Shown here: piece by piece, positions 17,454 through 25,743 of the stretch
Layout of the letters: every line of letters begins with the position of its first letter
Position numbering within the stretch: the first letter of the stretch is position 1
NCBI RefSeq assembly: GCF_042678145.1
Contig: NZ_JBHUDG010000003.1
Span: 434,001 to 498,000 of the forward strand
Reading direction: 5' to 3'
Source of the DNA: Pseudopedobacter beijingensis
Lineage (GTDB): Bacteria; Bacteroidota; Bacteroidia; Sphingobacteriales; Sphingobacteriaceae
DNA: 64,000 nucleotides
The notes under the pieces: generated by a model
Seen by the model: the letters and a program-made list of their open reading frames with translations, nothing else
Databases searched by the model: none
Told to the model about the DNA's origin: nothing
Made by a program: the position numbers and the translations under genes

Positions 17454-17581
17454 TCTCCATTTCGTTCCACTACAGTCGACATGACTGCCTTAATGTAGCT
17501 ATTGTTTCTTCCTTATTTCTTTAAAAATATTTATCTTATACGCTAATTTATCCTGGACAACCTAAACAATTGCACTTGCGT
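17454..17581 (+). repeat. ORF6N cassette 5' constant block, copy 2
   Basis: 128 bp ending at the ATG of ORF6N gene 2, nearly identical to 16595-16722 with the same length. Confidence 0.85.
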
Positions 17582-18157
17582 ATGACTGAACCTACTATAC
17601 AAAAACAGGAAGTAAGCGTGACTGATGAAACAGTCATGAGCCAGATTTATATGATTCGTGGACAGAAGGTGATGTTGGATAGAGATTTGGCTAAGCTGTA
17701 TGGAGTGGAAACATTCCGTTTAAACGAGCAGGTAAAACGAAATATATCGAGGTTCCCTGAAGATTTCATGTTTCAATTAACAAAGGAAGAATGGGAATCT
17801 TTGACATCGCAAATTGCGATATCAAAAACAGGAAGAGGGGGAAGAAGAACCATACCGTATGTTTTTACAGAATATGGCGTATTAATGCTTTCCAGTGTCC
17901 TTAATAGTGAAAGAGCCGTACAAGTTAATATTCAAATTATGAGAATATTTACTAAAGTGCGCCAAATGCTGTCAGATAACACAGAAATAAAACTGGAAAT
18001 AGCGGAGATCAAGCAGGCCGTAAATAAAATAGCCAAAAAACAGGAAGGTCAGGATAAGAATATTGATCTGCTATTTGAATACATAGATCGCTTACAGGAA
18101 AAAGCGGAAGAACCGAAACCGGAAAGGAAGAGGATTGGGTATAAGGACAAGTGGTAG
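17582..18157 (+). CDS. ORF6N-domain DNA-binding protein 2
   Basis: ATG 17582 gives 191 residues. The ORF6N domain reads IYMIRGQKVMLDRDLAKLYG, RNISRFPEDFMFQLTKEEW and FTEYGVLMLSSVL. The middle segment (TSQIAISKTGRGGRRTIPYV) differs from gene 1. The tail from about residue 137 is nearly the same as in gene 1, including the final GYKDKW. It probably binds DNA as a multimer through the shared coiled coil; the target is unknown. Confidence 0.85.
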   Translation: MTEPTIQKQEVSVTDETVMSQIYMIRGQKVMLDRDLAKLYGVETFRLNEQVKRNISRFPEDFMFQLTKEEWESLTSQIAISKTGRGGRRTIPYVFTEYGVLMLSSVLNSERAVQVNIQIMRIFTKVRQMLSDNTEIKLEIAEIKQAVNKIAKKQEGQDKNIDLLFEYIDRLQEKAEEPKPERKRIGYKDKW

Positions 18158-18244
18158 GAATGGAAGTAGTAAGTGGAGAGTTGAAAGTTGAAAGTTTCCA
18201 CTCCACCGTCATCTTGAGCGATCCCGAACGCTTTCGGGAGAATC
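17990..18244 (+). repeat. ORF6N cassette 3' constant block, copy 2
   Basis: Second copy of the 3' block described at 17134, same length, covering the gene 2 tail, stop, the 'ggaatggaagtagtaagtgg' trailer and the REP hairpin (core 18222-18239). Confidence 0.85.
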
Positions 18245-18360
18245 GAAAGATCTCCAACCTAAAAGCACTTGACAACCTCGGTAATTCCTACTGCCATAGC
18301 TAACAGATGTCTCCATTCCGTTCCTCTCCAGCCGACATGACGAGGGGGTTAGTTAGTGGT

Positions 18361-18492
18361 CGATAGACGATAGTCCATGGACAATGGTCAATGGTCCATA
18401 GTTTTATAATTCATCATTCACTAGTTCATCGCTTCCTAATTCATAGTTCATCATTAAACATTGAGCATTAAAAACTCAACATTCTACAGCTC
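18361..18492. repeat. dispersed palindromic element, copy X
   Basis: Contains the 10-bp palindrome gtccatggac followed by 'aatggtcaatggtccatag' and a string of att/atca motifs to 'acattctacagctc'. Nearly identical to 23071-23206. Confidence 0.85.
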
Positions 18493-18604
18493 ATCATTCA
18501 TAGTTAACAACCAGAACTAATCATTAATTCAATAGAGATAACGTTTAAGAGATTGCTTCACTCCGATCGCAATGACGTTCATGGGATAAAACCCCCACTC
18601 CGCC

Positions 18605-18654
18605 GTCATCTTGAGCGATCCCGAACGCTTTCGGGAGAGTCAAAAGATCTCTAA
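18605..18654. repeat. REP-like hairpin element, copy 4
   Basis: Hairpin core at 18619-18636, identical to the other three perfect copies. Confidence 0.85.
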
Positions 18655-18853
18655 CCTAAAAGCACCTATTAACCTCAGTAATTCCTACTGCCATAGCTAA
18701 CAGATGTCTCCATTCCGTCCCCCCGTCATCCCGACCACAGCGGAGGGATTTCCAACCTAGAAAGATAGTCCATGATCAATAATTCACTTCCCCCTCATTT
18801 ACTTTTTTAGCTTATATTTAACTATTAATAAACCTAAACAACTGCATTTGCTT

Positions 18854-19429
18854 ATGACTGAAACTACTACAAAAAATCAGGAGATTAGTATCGCAGACGA
18901 TGTGATTACCAATCAAATTTACATGATTCGTGGGCAAAAGGTAATTTTGGACAGAGATCTGGCGGTATTATACAGAACGGATACAAGAAGTTTAAAACAG
19001 GCCGTTAGAAGAAACATCGACCGCTTTCCTGAAGACTTCATGTTTGAAATGTCTGAACAGGAATTTACAAATTGGAGATCACAATTTGTGACCTCCGATA
19101 AAGATAAGCAAGGTTTACGATATGCTCCATTCTGCTTCACAGAACAAGGCGTTGCCATGTTGTCCAGTGTACTTAAGAGCAAACAGGCCATTCAGGTGAA
19201 TATCCAGATTATGCGGATATTTACCCGATTACGCCAAATGCTATCTGATAATACCTCTGTTAAACTGGAAATAGCAGAAATTAGGCAAGCCATAAACAAA
19301 ATATCAAAAAAACAGGAAGGGCAGGACAAGAATATTGACCTACTGTTTGAATATATAGACCGTTTACAGGAAAAAGTAGCAGAACCTAAACAGGAAAGAA
19401 AAAGGATTGGCTACAAGGAAAAATGGTAA
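18854..19429 (+). CDS. ORF6N-domain DNA-binding protein 3
   Basis: ATG 18854 gives 191 residues. ORF6N motifs: IYMIRGQKVILDRDLAVLY, RRNIDRFPEDFMFEM and FTEQGVAMLSSVL. The C-terminal tail ends QEGQDKNIDLLFEYIDRL and RIGYKEKW, the same design as genes 1 and 2 but with more synonymous and some amino-acid changes. The upstream 128-bp block is only partly kept. This is the older or more diverged member of the array. Confidence 0.85.
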   Translation: MTETTTKNQEISIADDVITNQIYMIRGQKVILDRDLAVLYRTDTRSLKQAVRRNIDRFPEDFMFEMSEQEFTNWRSQFVTSDKDKQGLRYAPFCFTEQGVAMLSSVLKSKQAIQVNIQIMRIFTRLRQMLSDNTSVKLEIAEIRQAINKISKKQEGQDKNIDLLFEYIDRLQEKVAEPKQERKRIGYKEKW

Positions 19430-19765
19430 GGAGTGGAGAGGAAAAAGTTTAAAGTTCCCAACTCACCTCATCATCCTGAATTTATTTCAGGGGCTGTGTA
19501 TTTGAACGTAGTAAGTATCAGATTGCCACGTCGTACCTCCTCGCAATGACATTCATGGGATAAAAACCCCTTCCTAAGGTCATCTTGGGCAAGCTTACGA
19601 GTCGAAAGATCTCCAACCTAAAAACAGAAGCGATCCAGTAATTCCTACTGCCATAGCTAACAGATGCCTCCATTCCTTTCCCCCATCATCCTGAATTTAT
19701 TTCAGAATCTGTGTGATTGAGCGTCGTAAGTATCAAATTGCCGCGGCTTAACTCCTAACCATCTT
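19430..19765. repeat. repeat-bearing spacer after ORF6N gene 3
   Basis: About 335 bases without a gene. 'catcatcctgaatttatttc' occurs twice (about 19469 and 19684), each followed by 'gtaagtatca.attgcc'. A degenerate REP-like copy with changed hairpin ('gggcaagcttacgagtcg') lies at 19579-19619. Confidence 0.75.
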
Positions 19766-22324
19766 TTAACGTTTAATGATAATTTTACTAACCTTTTCTT
19801 GCTGTCCTACAAGCGTTAAAACATAATAACCTATACTATACTTATTAAAGTCTAATTTCAAAAAATGATCGGCTTTTTGCAGCCTCTTTTCTATTAATTT
19901 TTTGCCGTTTAAATCACTCAATACCGCCATTTGATATTCACCAGCTTTAAAGCTAACCATACTCCATTGTGTAGTAGGGTTGGGGTAAACCTCTAAGTTA
20001 GCAATGGTCGTATCGAAAGTAAATGGCTCGACACCTAACTCTTTCTCTTTTCCATCTAAATCTATTTGTACCAAACGGTAATAATTGTTACCCACCAACG
20101 GATTGCTGTCATAAAATGCATAATGTTGCCTTAAGTTACTGTTGCCTGCCCCCTTTTGCGAGCCTAAAAATACAAACTCACCTGTATCGCCCTTTCTATA
20201 CACATCAAACCTAAGGTTGTCTTTCTCTTGTTGCGTAAGCCATTCAAGTTTAACACTTTGTCCAGAAGCCTTTACTTGAAAGCTTAACAATTCAACAGGG
20301 AGTGCTGCTTCGCGTTTAACGGTTAGTATATAGGTTTTAACACTAACACCATCTTGTGCTGTTACCTTTACCTCCAGGCTATTTTGACCTACATTTAAGT
20401 TAATGGCGTTACTAGCCTGCCCATTATTAACTGTAATATTGTTAATGGTAATTATTGCATTTTGCTCTTTTAACGTAGGCGTAAGTATAATAGTAGAAAT
20501 GGCATTACCAACTGTTACCTCATAATTAAATATGCCGCTATCAAATATTGGGCTTAAAGTGCCTTGGTTAACACTCAAGCTAGTAAGCAAAGCATTAGCC
20601 GACGCAAAACTGCTTTCGTAAGCTCCTAAATCTAAGCCATTATACTGTATACGCTGTGTACCTGCCAAATCTAAGGTTATGCCATTAAGAAAGCTAGCAT
20701 TGCCAGCATTAATAGCCATACTACCTACCTGTAGCGTAAAATTTCCGCTGGCTGCATTGGTAAATAATGGGTTTATGTTTTGGTTAAAATCTACACCAGC
20801 TTTAAAACCCTGGGTGATATTATTTTTAGCAATACTGGCATTACCATTATCCGCTACGTCCTTATCAATATCGGCAATGTTACCCCATATAATATTATTG
20901 TAAATGGTGGCGTAGGTACTGCCACTGTATCCATCATTAAAAATGGCTCCGCCCTTAGAAGCTTCATTGTTGTAAAAAGTATTATTAACCAGATTTGCAC
21001 CTACTGAAGGGTTGTCCAACCCATAATTATATATCGCCCCACCACGATCGGCTTTGTTATTCGAGAACAAACAATTAACTACTTTAAACGAACCAGTAGT
21101 AGCATTATGAATGGCACCACCCGCACCCAATAAATCAGTTTTAATACCTATCGAACTTAAAAATGGATGTATTAGTAAAGAAGCATTTAAGTTCCAACTA
21201 CCCGTTGTCCCATAACGGTACCACAGGTTGTCGCTTTGTTTTTCCCAAATGAGACTAGGATTGGTATCTCCGTCTTTGTTACTAGTAACGTTCAATATAT
21301 CTTTCTCTGATGTACCCCATTTCAAATTACTTAAATCTATACTGATAAATATTTTTTTTGACACTGGCAACGCTAACGGTGTATCAAAAGAAACCCCACT
21401 ATAGCTCGCCCCTTGAACATCAGCCATAATTGAGGCCATGGTTAAATTTTGACTACCTAGCAAAGCTCCAGGGGTACCGCTGGTACCGTCGTAAATTTTA
21501 ATAGGAACCAATTTATTTGGATTGTTACTTTGCGCCATGCCAAAACCGATATAAATATAATACAAGTATTTGTCAGTTCTTGCAGAAAGATCAAAGTACA
21601 TTGCTTTTTCCTTATCCAAATAAATATTCATACCATTTATCCAGCCATCTGCTCCAACCGTAGCTCCAGTATAATAGTTTTGAAGGGTCCAATTAGAAGG
21701 GATCGGATAGTTTACACCATAAAGACTTTCGGCACTCGCCTTGTTTTGGTGAAACATACTATTGCTTATACTCGCCTCACCCTTAGTGATATATAAAGCA
21801 GCGCCAACTACTGCACTATTGTTTTCAAACTTACATCTGTTAATCTGAGGGTTGCCTTGTTCAACAGTAACAGCGCCATAAAGGGCATTACCTAGGTTTA
21901 ATCCATCTAAAACAATACTGGTGTTTACTGTTGAGTTAATGGTGATTAAACTTGTGCGTAATGAGATAGCAGCTGTTATTTTAGTAGCATTAACGCTGTG
22001 TAGCAAGGCAATATTCCTATCATTAAAACTATTTTCGGTACCTGCAAAACCTCCATATACCTTTACTGCTTTGTTTATGTTTAGCCCAGTAAACAGCTGA
22101 TATTCTCCTGCAGCCACGTAAATTACATCGTTGGCACTTGCTAAATCAATGGCCGATTGTATATTGCCTAAAGCATTATTCCAAGCTGTACCATTACCCA
22201 CTGCACCAGCCTTAACATAACGTATATTTTGTGCACTGGTAAATAAAGAAAAAAATGAAAAACAAACAAATAAAAAAGCATACTTATAGCTTTTGCAAAA
22301 GATAAGGGGTAAAGAAAGCATCAT
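19766..22324 (-). CDS. secreted beta-helix protein with cadherin-like domain and T9SS sorting tag
   Basis: An 852-residue protein with an N-terminal signal peptide (hydrophobic to FTSAQN). Right-handed beta-helix repeats occupy about residues 30-210 and 400-560 (INRCKFENNSAVVGAALYI, VNCLFSNNKADRGGAIYN). A 190-residue insert (about 205-395: jelly-roll-like, ending LLIHPFLSSIG) splits the helix. A cadherin-like beta-sandwich (about 575-665: LTSLSVNQGTLSP to KTYILTVKRE) follows. The C terminus (LEVYPNPTTQWSMVSF to KVSKIIIKR) is a type A sorting domain read by the type IX secretion system. It is probably a surface adhesin or polysaccharide-binding protein. A second Met three bases in is an equally good start. 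Confidence 0.85.
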   Translation of the reverse strand: MMLSLPLIFCKSYKYAFLFVCFSFFSLFTSAQNIRYVKAGAVGNGTAWNNALGNIQSAIDLASANDVIYVAAGEYQLFTGLNINKAVKVYGGFAGTENSFNDRNIALLHSVNATKITAAISLRTSLITINSTVNTSIVLDGLNLGNALYGAVTVEQGNPQINRCKFENNSAVVGAALYITKGEASISNSMFHQNKASAESLYGVNYPIPSNWTLQNYYTGATVGADGWINGMNIYLDKEKAMYFDLSARTDKYLYYIYIGFGMAQSNNPNKLVPIKIYDGTSGTPGALLGSQNLTMASIMADVQGASYSGVSFDTPLALPVSKKIFISIDLSNLKWGTSEKDILNVTSNKDGDTNPSLIWEKQSDNLWYRYGTTGSWNLNASLLIHPFLSSIGIKTDLLGAGGAIHNATTGSFKVVNCLFSNNKADRGGAIYNYGLDNPSVGANLVNNTFYNNEASKGGAIFNDGYSGSTYATIYNNIIWGNIADIDKDVADNGNASIAKNNITQGFKAGVDFNQNINPLFTNAASGNFTLQVGSMAINAGNASFLNGITLDLAGTQRIQYNGLDLGAYESSFASANALLTSLSVNQGTLSPIFDSGIFNYEVTVGNAISTIILTPTLKEQNAIITINNITVNNGQASNAINLNVGQNSLEVKVTAQDGVSVKTYILTVKREAALPVELLSFQVKASGQSVKLEWLTQQEKDNLRFDVYRKGDTGEFVFLGSQKGAGNSNLRQHYAFYDSNPLVGNNYYRLVQIDLDGKEKELGVEPFTFDTTIANLEVYPNPTTQWSMVSFKAGEYQMAVLSDLNGKKLIEKRLQKADHFLKLDFNKYSIGYYVLTLVGQQEKVSKIIIKR

Positions 22325-22678
22325 ATTTGATTCTTTAGAATATTAAATTTAGTTCTACGTAATAAAAACTGATAATTTAACACTAAACTACACTTATTTA
22401 AATAAAAAAAACAAAATAAAGATGCTTTATTCAGCTTAATTTAACAGACAATAGAGCTAAAAAATTCACTTATCTCCATTTGTTTTAAAATCTTTCATTT
22501 AACAATTTGAAACATAGCTTACCTACCTTCCGTATATGATATTCTTAAATAGAAGAATTTTCAAAAAGTGATAAAAATAATATATTCACACACTGTTGTA
22601 CATTATGATTTAAGACAGAAATAAGTTATTCATTATACTGATAATCGGCGAATTACTTTAAATACAAAACGATTTAGA
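22325..22678. other. AT-rich spacer, no gene seen
   Basis: About 350 very AT-rich bases between the T9SS protein start and the transposase remnant. It should hold the minus-strand promoter of the adhesin and one end of the former insertion sequence, but I could not delimit either. Confidence 0.4.
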
Positions 22679-22930
22679 ATGAACAACTTAAGAGCAAATC
22701 ACGAAAGAATATTGGAAGTTTTAAGAAAAATATCGACAGACCAACAGTTACCCTTCCAGCGTAGACGTCCCCCGAGGAGTGATCTTGAGGTTATCAGTCT
22801 TAATCTAACGGCTGAATACAGGGGTATTGATAGCGAAATTAATCTTTTTCGTATCCTTCCTCCCTGCTTCAAATCCGGAATGGAACATACTGTTTTTAAC
22901 AGACGGAAGCGAAGATTGGTAGAGAGTTGA
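22679..22930 (+). pseudogene. truncated IS982-family transposase
   Basis: The 83 residues start NNLRANHERILEVLRKI and include DLEVISLNLTAEYRGID and VFNRRKRRLVE, which is the N-terminal region of IS982 transposases (normally about 290 residues). The reading frame then stops, and the sequence changes to the trailer and REP-like repeat (22935-23000). The DDE catalytic domain is missing, so the element is dead. Breakage at a REP-like element suggests repeat-mediated deletion. Confidence 0.8.
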
Positions 22931-23211
22931 GAGTAAAAAGTTGAAAGTTCCCCACTCCGCCGTCCTCTTGAGCGAGCCTACGAGTCGAAAGATCTCCAAC
23001 CTAAAAACAGAAGCAATCCAGTAATTCCTACTGCCATAGCTAACAGATGTCTCCATTCCGTTCCTCTACAGTCGACGATAGACTATGGTCCATGGACAAT
23101 GGTCAATGGTCCATAGTTATTAATTCATCATTCACTAGTTCATCGCTTCCTAATTCATAGTTCATCATTAAACATTGAGCATTAAAAACTCAACATTCTA
23201 CAGCTCTCCAT
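22931..23211. repeat. REP-like and palindromic repeat cluster
   Basis: Contains 'gttgaaagttccccactccg' (the trailer seen after ORF6N genes), a degenerate REP copy from 22962 in which the hairpin is replaced by 'gagcctacgagtcg', and the second copy of the gtccatggac element at 23071-23206, which ends just before the stop codon of the metal-dependent hydrolase gene. Confidence 0.8.
23071..23206. repeat. dispersed palindromic element, copy Y
   Basis: Nearly identical to 18361-18492, including the gtccatggac palindrome and the 'ttcactagttcatcgcttcc' and 'aaaaactcaacattctacag' segments. Confidence 0.85.
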
Positions 23212-23904
23212 TTATATCTCTACCGCATCTTCCGGCTTGTTACTAATTTTTAGCAGTTGCAGGGTTAAACCGGCATCCTCAAACTTCTGCTTAGCTTGTT
23301 CTTCGTCAATCTTGATATAGCCAAACGTATCGTAATGCATGCCTATTACCTTTTTACAGTTCACAAACTTGGCAGCCAGTATAGCATCATCAATGCCCAT
23401 GGTAAAGTTGTCGCCTATACATAAAAAAGCATGGTCTATATCGTATAGCTCACCCAGTAGCTTCATATCAGCAACCAAGGCGGTATCTCCGGAATAGTAG
23501 TAAGTTTTACCTTCCGCTTTTATCAGAAATCCGGCAGCGGGTCCACCATAGCTCCCGTCGGGCAAAGAGTTAGAATGTGCGGCATACACCATTTTTACGG
23601 TTCCAAAATCGAAGTTCCAGCTACCTCCCAGATTCATAGGATGCACCTTTTTAGCTCCCTGCTTAGTAGCCCATTCTGTGAGCTCAAATGAACTTATAAT
23701 GGTTGCCCCGGTTCTTTTTGCGATATTGATTAAATCAGCAACATGATCAAAATGCCCGTGAGAAACCAGGATATAATCACATGCAATCTGGTTAACATCA
23801 ATTCCTTTAGCCAGCTCGTTACCTGCAATAAAAGGATCTATTAATATGTTTTTTCCCGCTAACTGCAGCAAAAAACTAGAATGTCCAAAATAGTTTACTT
23901 TCAT
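23212..23904 (-). CDS. UPF0173-type metal-dependent hydrolase
   Basis: A 230-residue metallo-beta-lactamase-fold protein. It begins KVNYFGHSSFLLQLAGKNIL and has the metal-binding VSHGHFDHVAD (HxHxDH, about residues 50-56), an AAHS segment, YYSGDTAL (metal-bridging Asp) and GMHYDTF near the end. These are the marks of the YtkL/UPF0173 metal-dependent hydrolases, whose physiological substrate is not established. It is 11 nt downstream of ybaB, probably co-transcribed. Confidence 0.9.
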   Translation of the reverse strand: MKVNYFGHSSFLLQLAGKNILIDPFIAGNELAKGIDVNQIACDYILVSHGHFDHVADLINIAKRTGATIISSFELTEWATKQGAKKVHPMNLGGSWNFDFGTVKMVYAAHSNSLPDGSYGGPAAGFLIKAEGKTYYYSGDTALVADMKLLGELYDIDHAFLCIGDNFTMGIDDAILAAKFVNCKKVIGMHYDTFGYIKIDEEQAKQKFEDAGLTLQLLKISNKPEDAVEI

Positions 23905-23915
23905 AAGTGAGGCTG

Positions 23916-24239
23916 TTATTTACCAAATAATTTACCTAAGGCTCCAAGTCCGCCCATACCTCCCAGCATTGCCTGGGTCATGGCTGCTGTTTCTGATTGA
24001 GTAATATTATCTGCCTGTTCAAATGCTTTGTTCAGCGCTACCACCAGCAATTCCTCTATCTGCTCCTTATCGGCTTCTTTAAAAAACTCTTCGTTGATTG
24101 CTATACTTTTGATAGTTTTATTAGCCGAAGCTACCACTTCTATGGCCCCATTTTCGGCTTCGCCCTTAACGCTGATGCTATCCAGGCGTTTTTTCATCTC
24201 GTCTGCTTTTTGCTGAGCTTCAAATAATTTATCGAACAT
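23916..24239 (-). CDS. ybaB: YbaB/EbfC nucleoid-associated protein
   Basis: A 107-residue protein (FDKLFEAQQKADEMKKRL, VKGEAENGAIEV, and a glycine/methionine-rich C terminus MTQAMLGGMGGLGALG). YbaB/EbfC dimers bind and bridge DNA. Length is normal for the family. In many bacteria ybaB lies beside dnaX and recR; here the neighbours are a hydrolase and a serine hydrolase. Confidence 0.9.
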   Translation of the reverse strand: MFDKLFEAQQKADEMKKRLDSISVKGEAENGAIEVVASANKTIKSIAINEEFFKEADKEQIEELLVVALNKAFEQADNITQSETAAMTQAMLGGMGGLGALGKLFGK

Positions 24240-24305
24240 AGTTTTTTATTTAGAGTACTAATTTATATAAAGTTCATTAAAAGGGAAAAAAACAGTTATC
24301 ACGGC

Positions 24306-25517
24306 TTAATCCAGATCTGTATTTCCGTCTCTTCCATAAGCTCCTCTTCTGATAACCGGCATGTTCAGGTGCTTATACAGGTCGTCCAGATGCAGCAAAC
24401 TACCGTTGGTTAAATTCCCCAGAAAAACAACAACAATATCATTGTTTAAATCTCTGACATAGATGTTTCTAAAACCGTGCCACCATCCGGTATGGTAAAC
24501 TACTTTTTCTCCGTTATTGCCATCAAAAATACGCCATCCAAACCCATAGTTAAAATGACCGTTAAGTGGCTTATTACGTCCCATAAACATAGAATCCATA
24601 CTTTGTTGAGTAAGCAATCGGCCGTTTTTTAAAGCATGGTCATACAATACCAGATCATGTAAGGTAGAGTAAATACCTTTATCGCCCACGGGACCATCCA
24701 GAAAATTTTGGGCTACGGAATATCTCCAGGTTCTATCATGGCCAACCACATCAACAGGAATTTTATCGTAAACAGCGGTCGAGTACACATGACTGTTTTT
24801 CATACCGGCTGGTTTAAAAATATGCTCCATCACATATTCGGCATAAGATTTCCCTGTTATTTTTTCTATGATGGCTCCCAGCACCATAAAGTTTGAGTTA
24901 TTGTAATGGAAGGTTTTATCTGGTGCAGTGTAACGACCGGGTTTATATTGCCCAATAATATGCATTACTTCGTCATTGGTTACGCCCTTGCGCATGTCCC
25001 TTTTTTCTTTACGCCAGATGTCATCTATAAAATAAACATAGTTCATCATCCCGCTGCGGTGAGAAAGCAACAGCCTTATGGTAATACCGTCGTACGGAAA
25101 ATCCGGATAGTACTTTTTAACATCATCGTCCAAAGCTATCTTACCTTCTTCTAAAAGTTGCATAATGGCTACTCCGGTAAAGGTTTTGGTGATGGATGCC
25201 AGCTCAAACTCCGATTTTACTTTGAGGCTGTCGCGCAACAGGTAATTTGCCCATCCAAAACTGCCTTCAAATATGATTTTCCCTTTTTTAGCCACTAAGG
25301 CATTTCCGTTAAAGCCGTATTTTTTATGCAGGTTTTGCATAAATTCTGCGATGTAGGGATCTTCGTTTTTTTTGTCGTAAACCAACATCAAGCTATCGGA
25401 AACCTCATCTTTTTTGGTTCTTTTCTTGGTGTTTTTCTTGTCATTCCCAGATGAAGAACAGGACACATAAAACAAAACAGATAGTGCAGCTAATGAAATA
25501 GTTTTAAAAAGGGTCAT
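24306..25517 (-). CDS. class C beta-lactamase-family serine hydrolase (lipoprotein)
   Basis: A 403-residue protein. The N terminus is a lipoprotein signal (LSVLFYVSCSSSGN, cysteine at about 20). The serine hydrolase motifs are ELASITKTFTG (SxxK), HYNNSNFMV (YxN) and VYHTGWWHG (HTG in place of KTG). These place it in the PBP4*/EstB/AmpC superfamily; it may be a periplasmic peptidase or esterase. Substrate unknown. Confidence 0.85.
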   Translation of the reverse strand: MTLFKTISLAALSVLFYVSCSSSGNDKKNTKKRTKKDEVSDSLMLVYDKKNEDPYIAEFMQNLHKKYGFNGNALVAKKGKIIFEGSFGWANYLLRDSLKVKSEFELASITKTFTGVAIMQLLEEGKIALDDDVKKYYPDFPYDGITIRLLLSHRSGMMNYVYFIDDIWRKEKRDMRKGVTNDEVMHIIGQYKPGRYTAPDKTFHYNNSNFMVLGAIIEKITGKSYAEYVMEHIFKPAGMKNSHVYSTAVYDKIPVDVVGHDRTWRYSVAQNFLDGPVGDKGIYSTLHDLVLYDHALKNGRLLTQQSMDSMFMGRNKPLNGHFNYGFGWRIFDGNNGEKVVYHTGWWHGFRNIYVRDLNNDIVVVFLGNLTNGSLLHLDDLYKHLNMPVIRRGAYGRDGNTDLD

Positions 25518-25743
25518 CTAATAATATCGTTTTTCGCTTCCAAAAATTATAAAGCCGGCAAAATAAAAATTAAATCATCAAGATGGAAGCTTAGTTATAA
25601 ACATATTGGTCTGTAGCCATGCATTTTTCACTTTTATTCACCGGTATGTAAATAACACATTGGTAATGGTTAAGAAACGTAAAAATCTACCTTTGGTCAT
25701 ATAAAAAATCATAAATTTGGTTATTAATCAAAAATCAGTAAAA

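Larger units (their letters stand above)
18158..18853. repeat. repeat-packed spacer before ORF6N gene 3
   Basis: About 700 bases with no gene, made of dispersed elements: a REP hairpin at 18208-18257, the 'gtccatggac' element at 18361-18492, a 'gattgcttcactcc...caatgacg' element near 18549-18580, a second REP hairpin at 18605-18654, and a degenerate 'ccccgtcatcccgacc' piece near 18720. The last 60 bases hold an AT-rich leader and 'aacctaaacaactgcatttgc', matching the other ORF6N leaders. Confidence 0.8.

Noticed and set aside
16502..18654. CRISPR array candidate from regularly repeated hairpins
   Set aside because: The spacing is hundreds of bases and uneven, genes lie between copies, and repeats differ from short CRISPR repeats; no cas genes are present.
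20023..21796. Plus-strand open frames within the T9SS adhesin gene
   Set aside because: They are antisense shadows with no family resemblance; the minus-strand frame is complete with a signal peptide and sorting domain.
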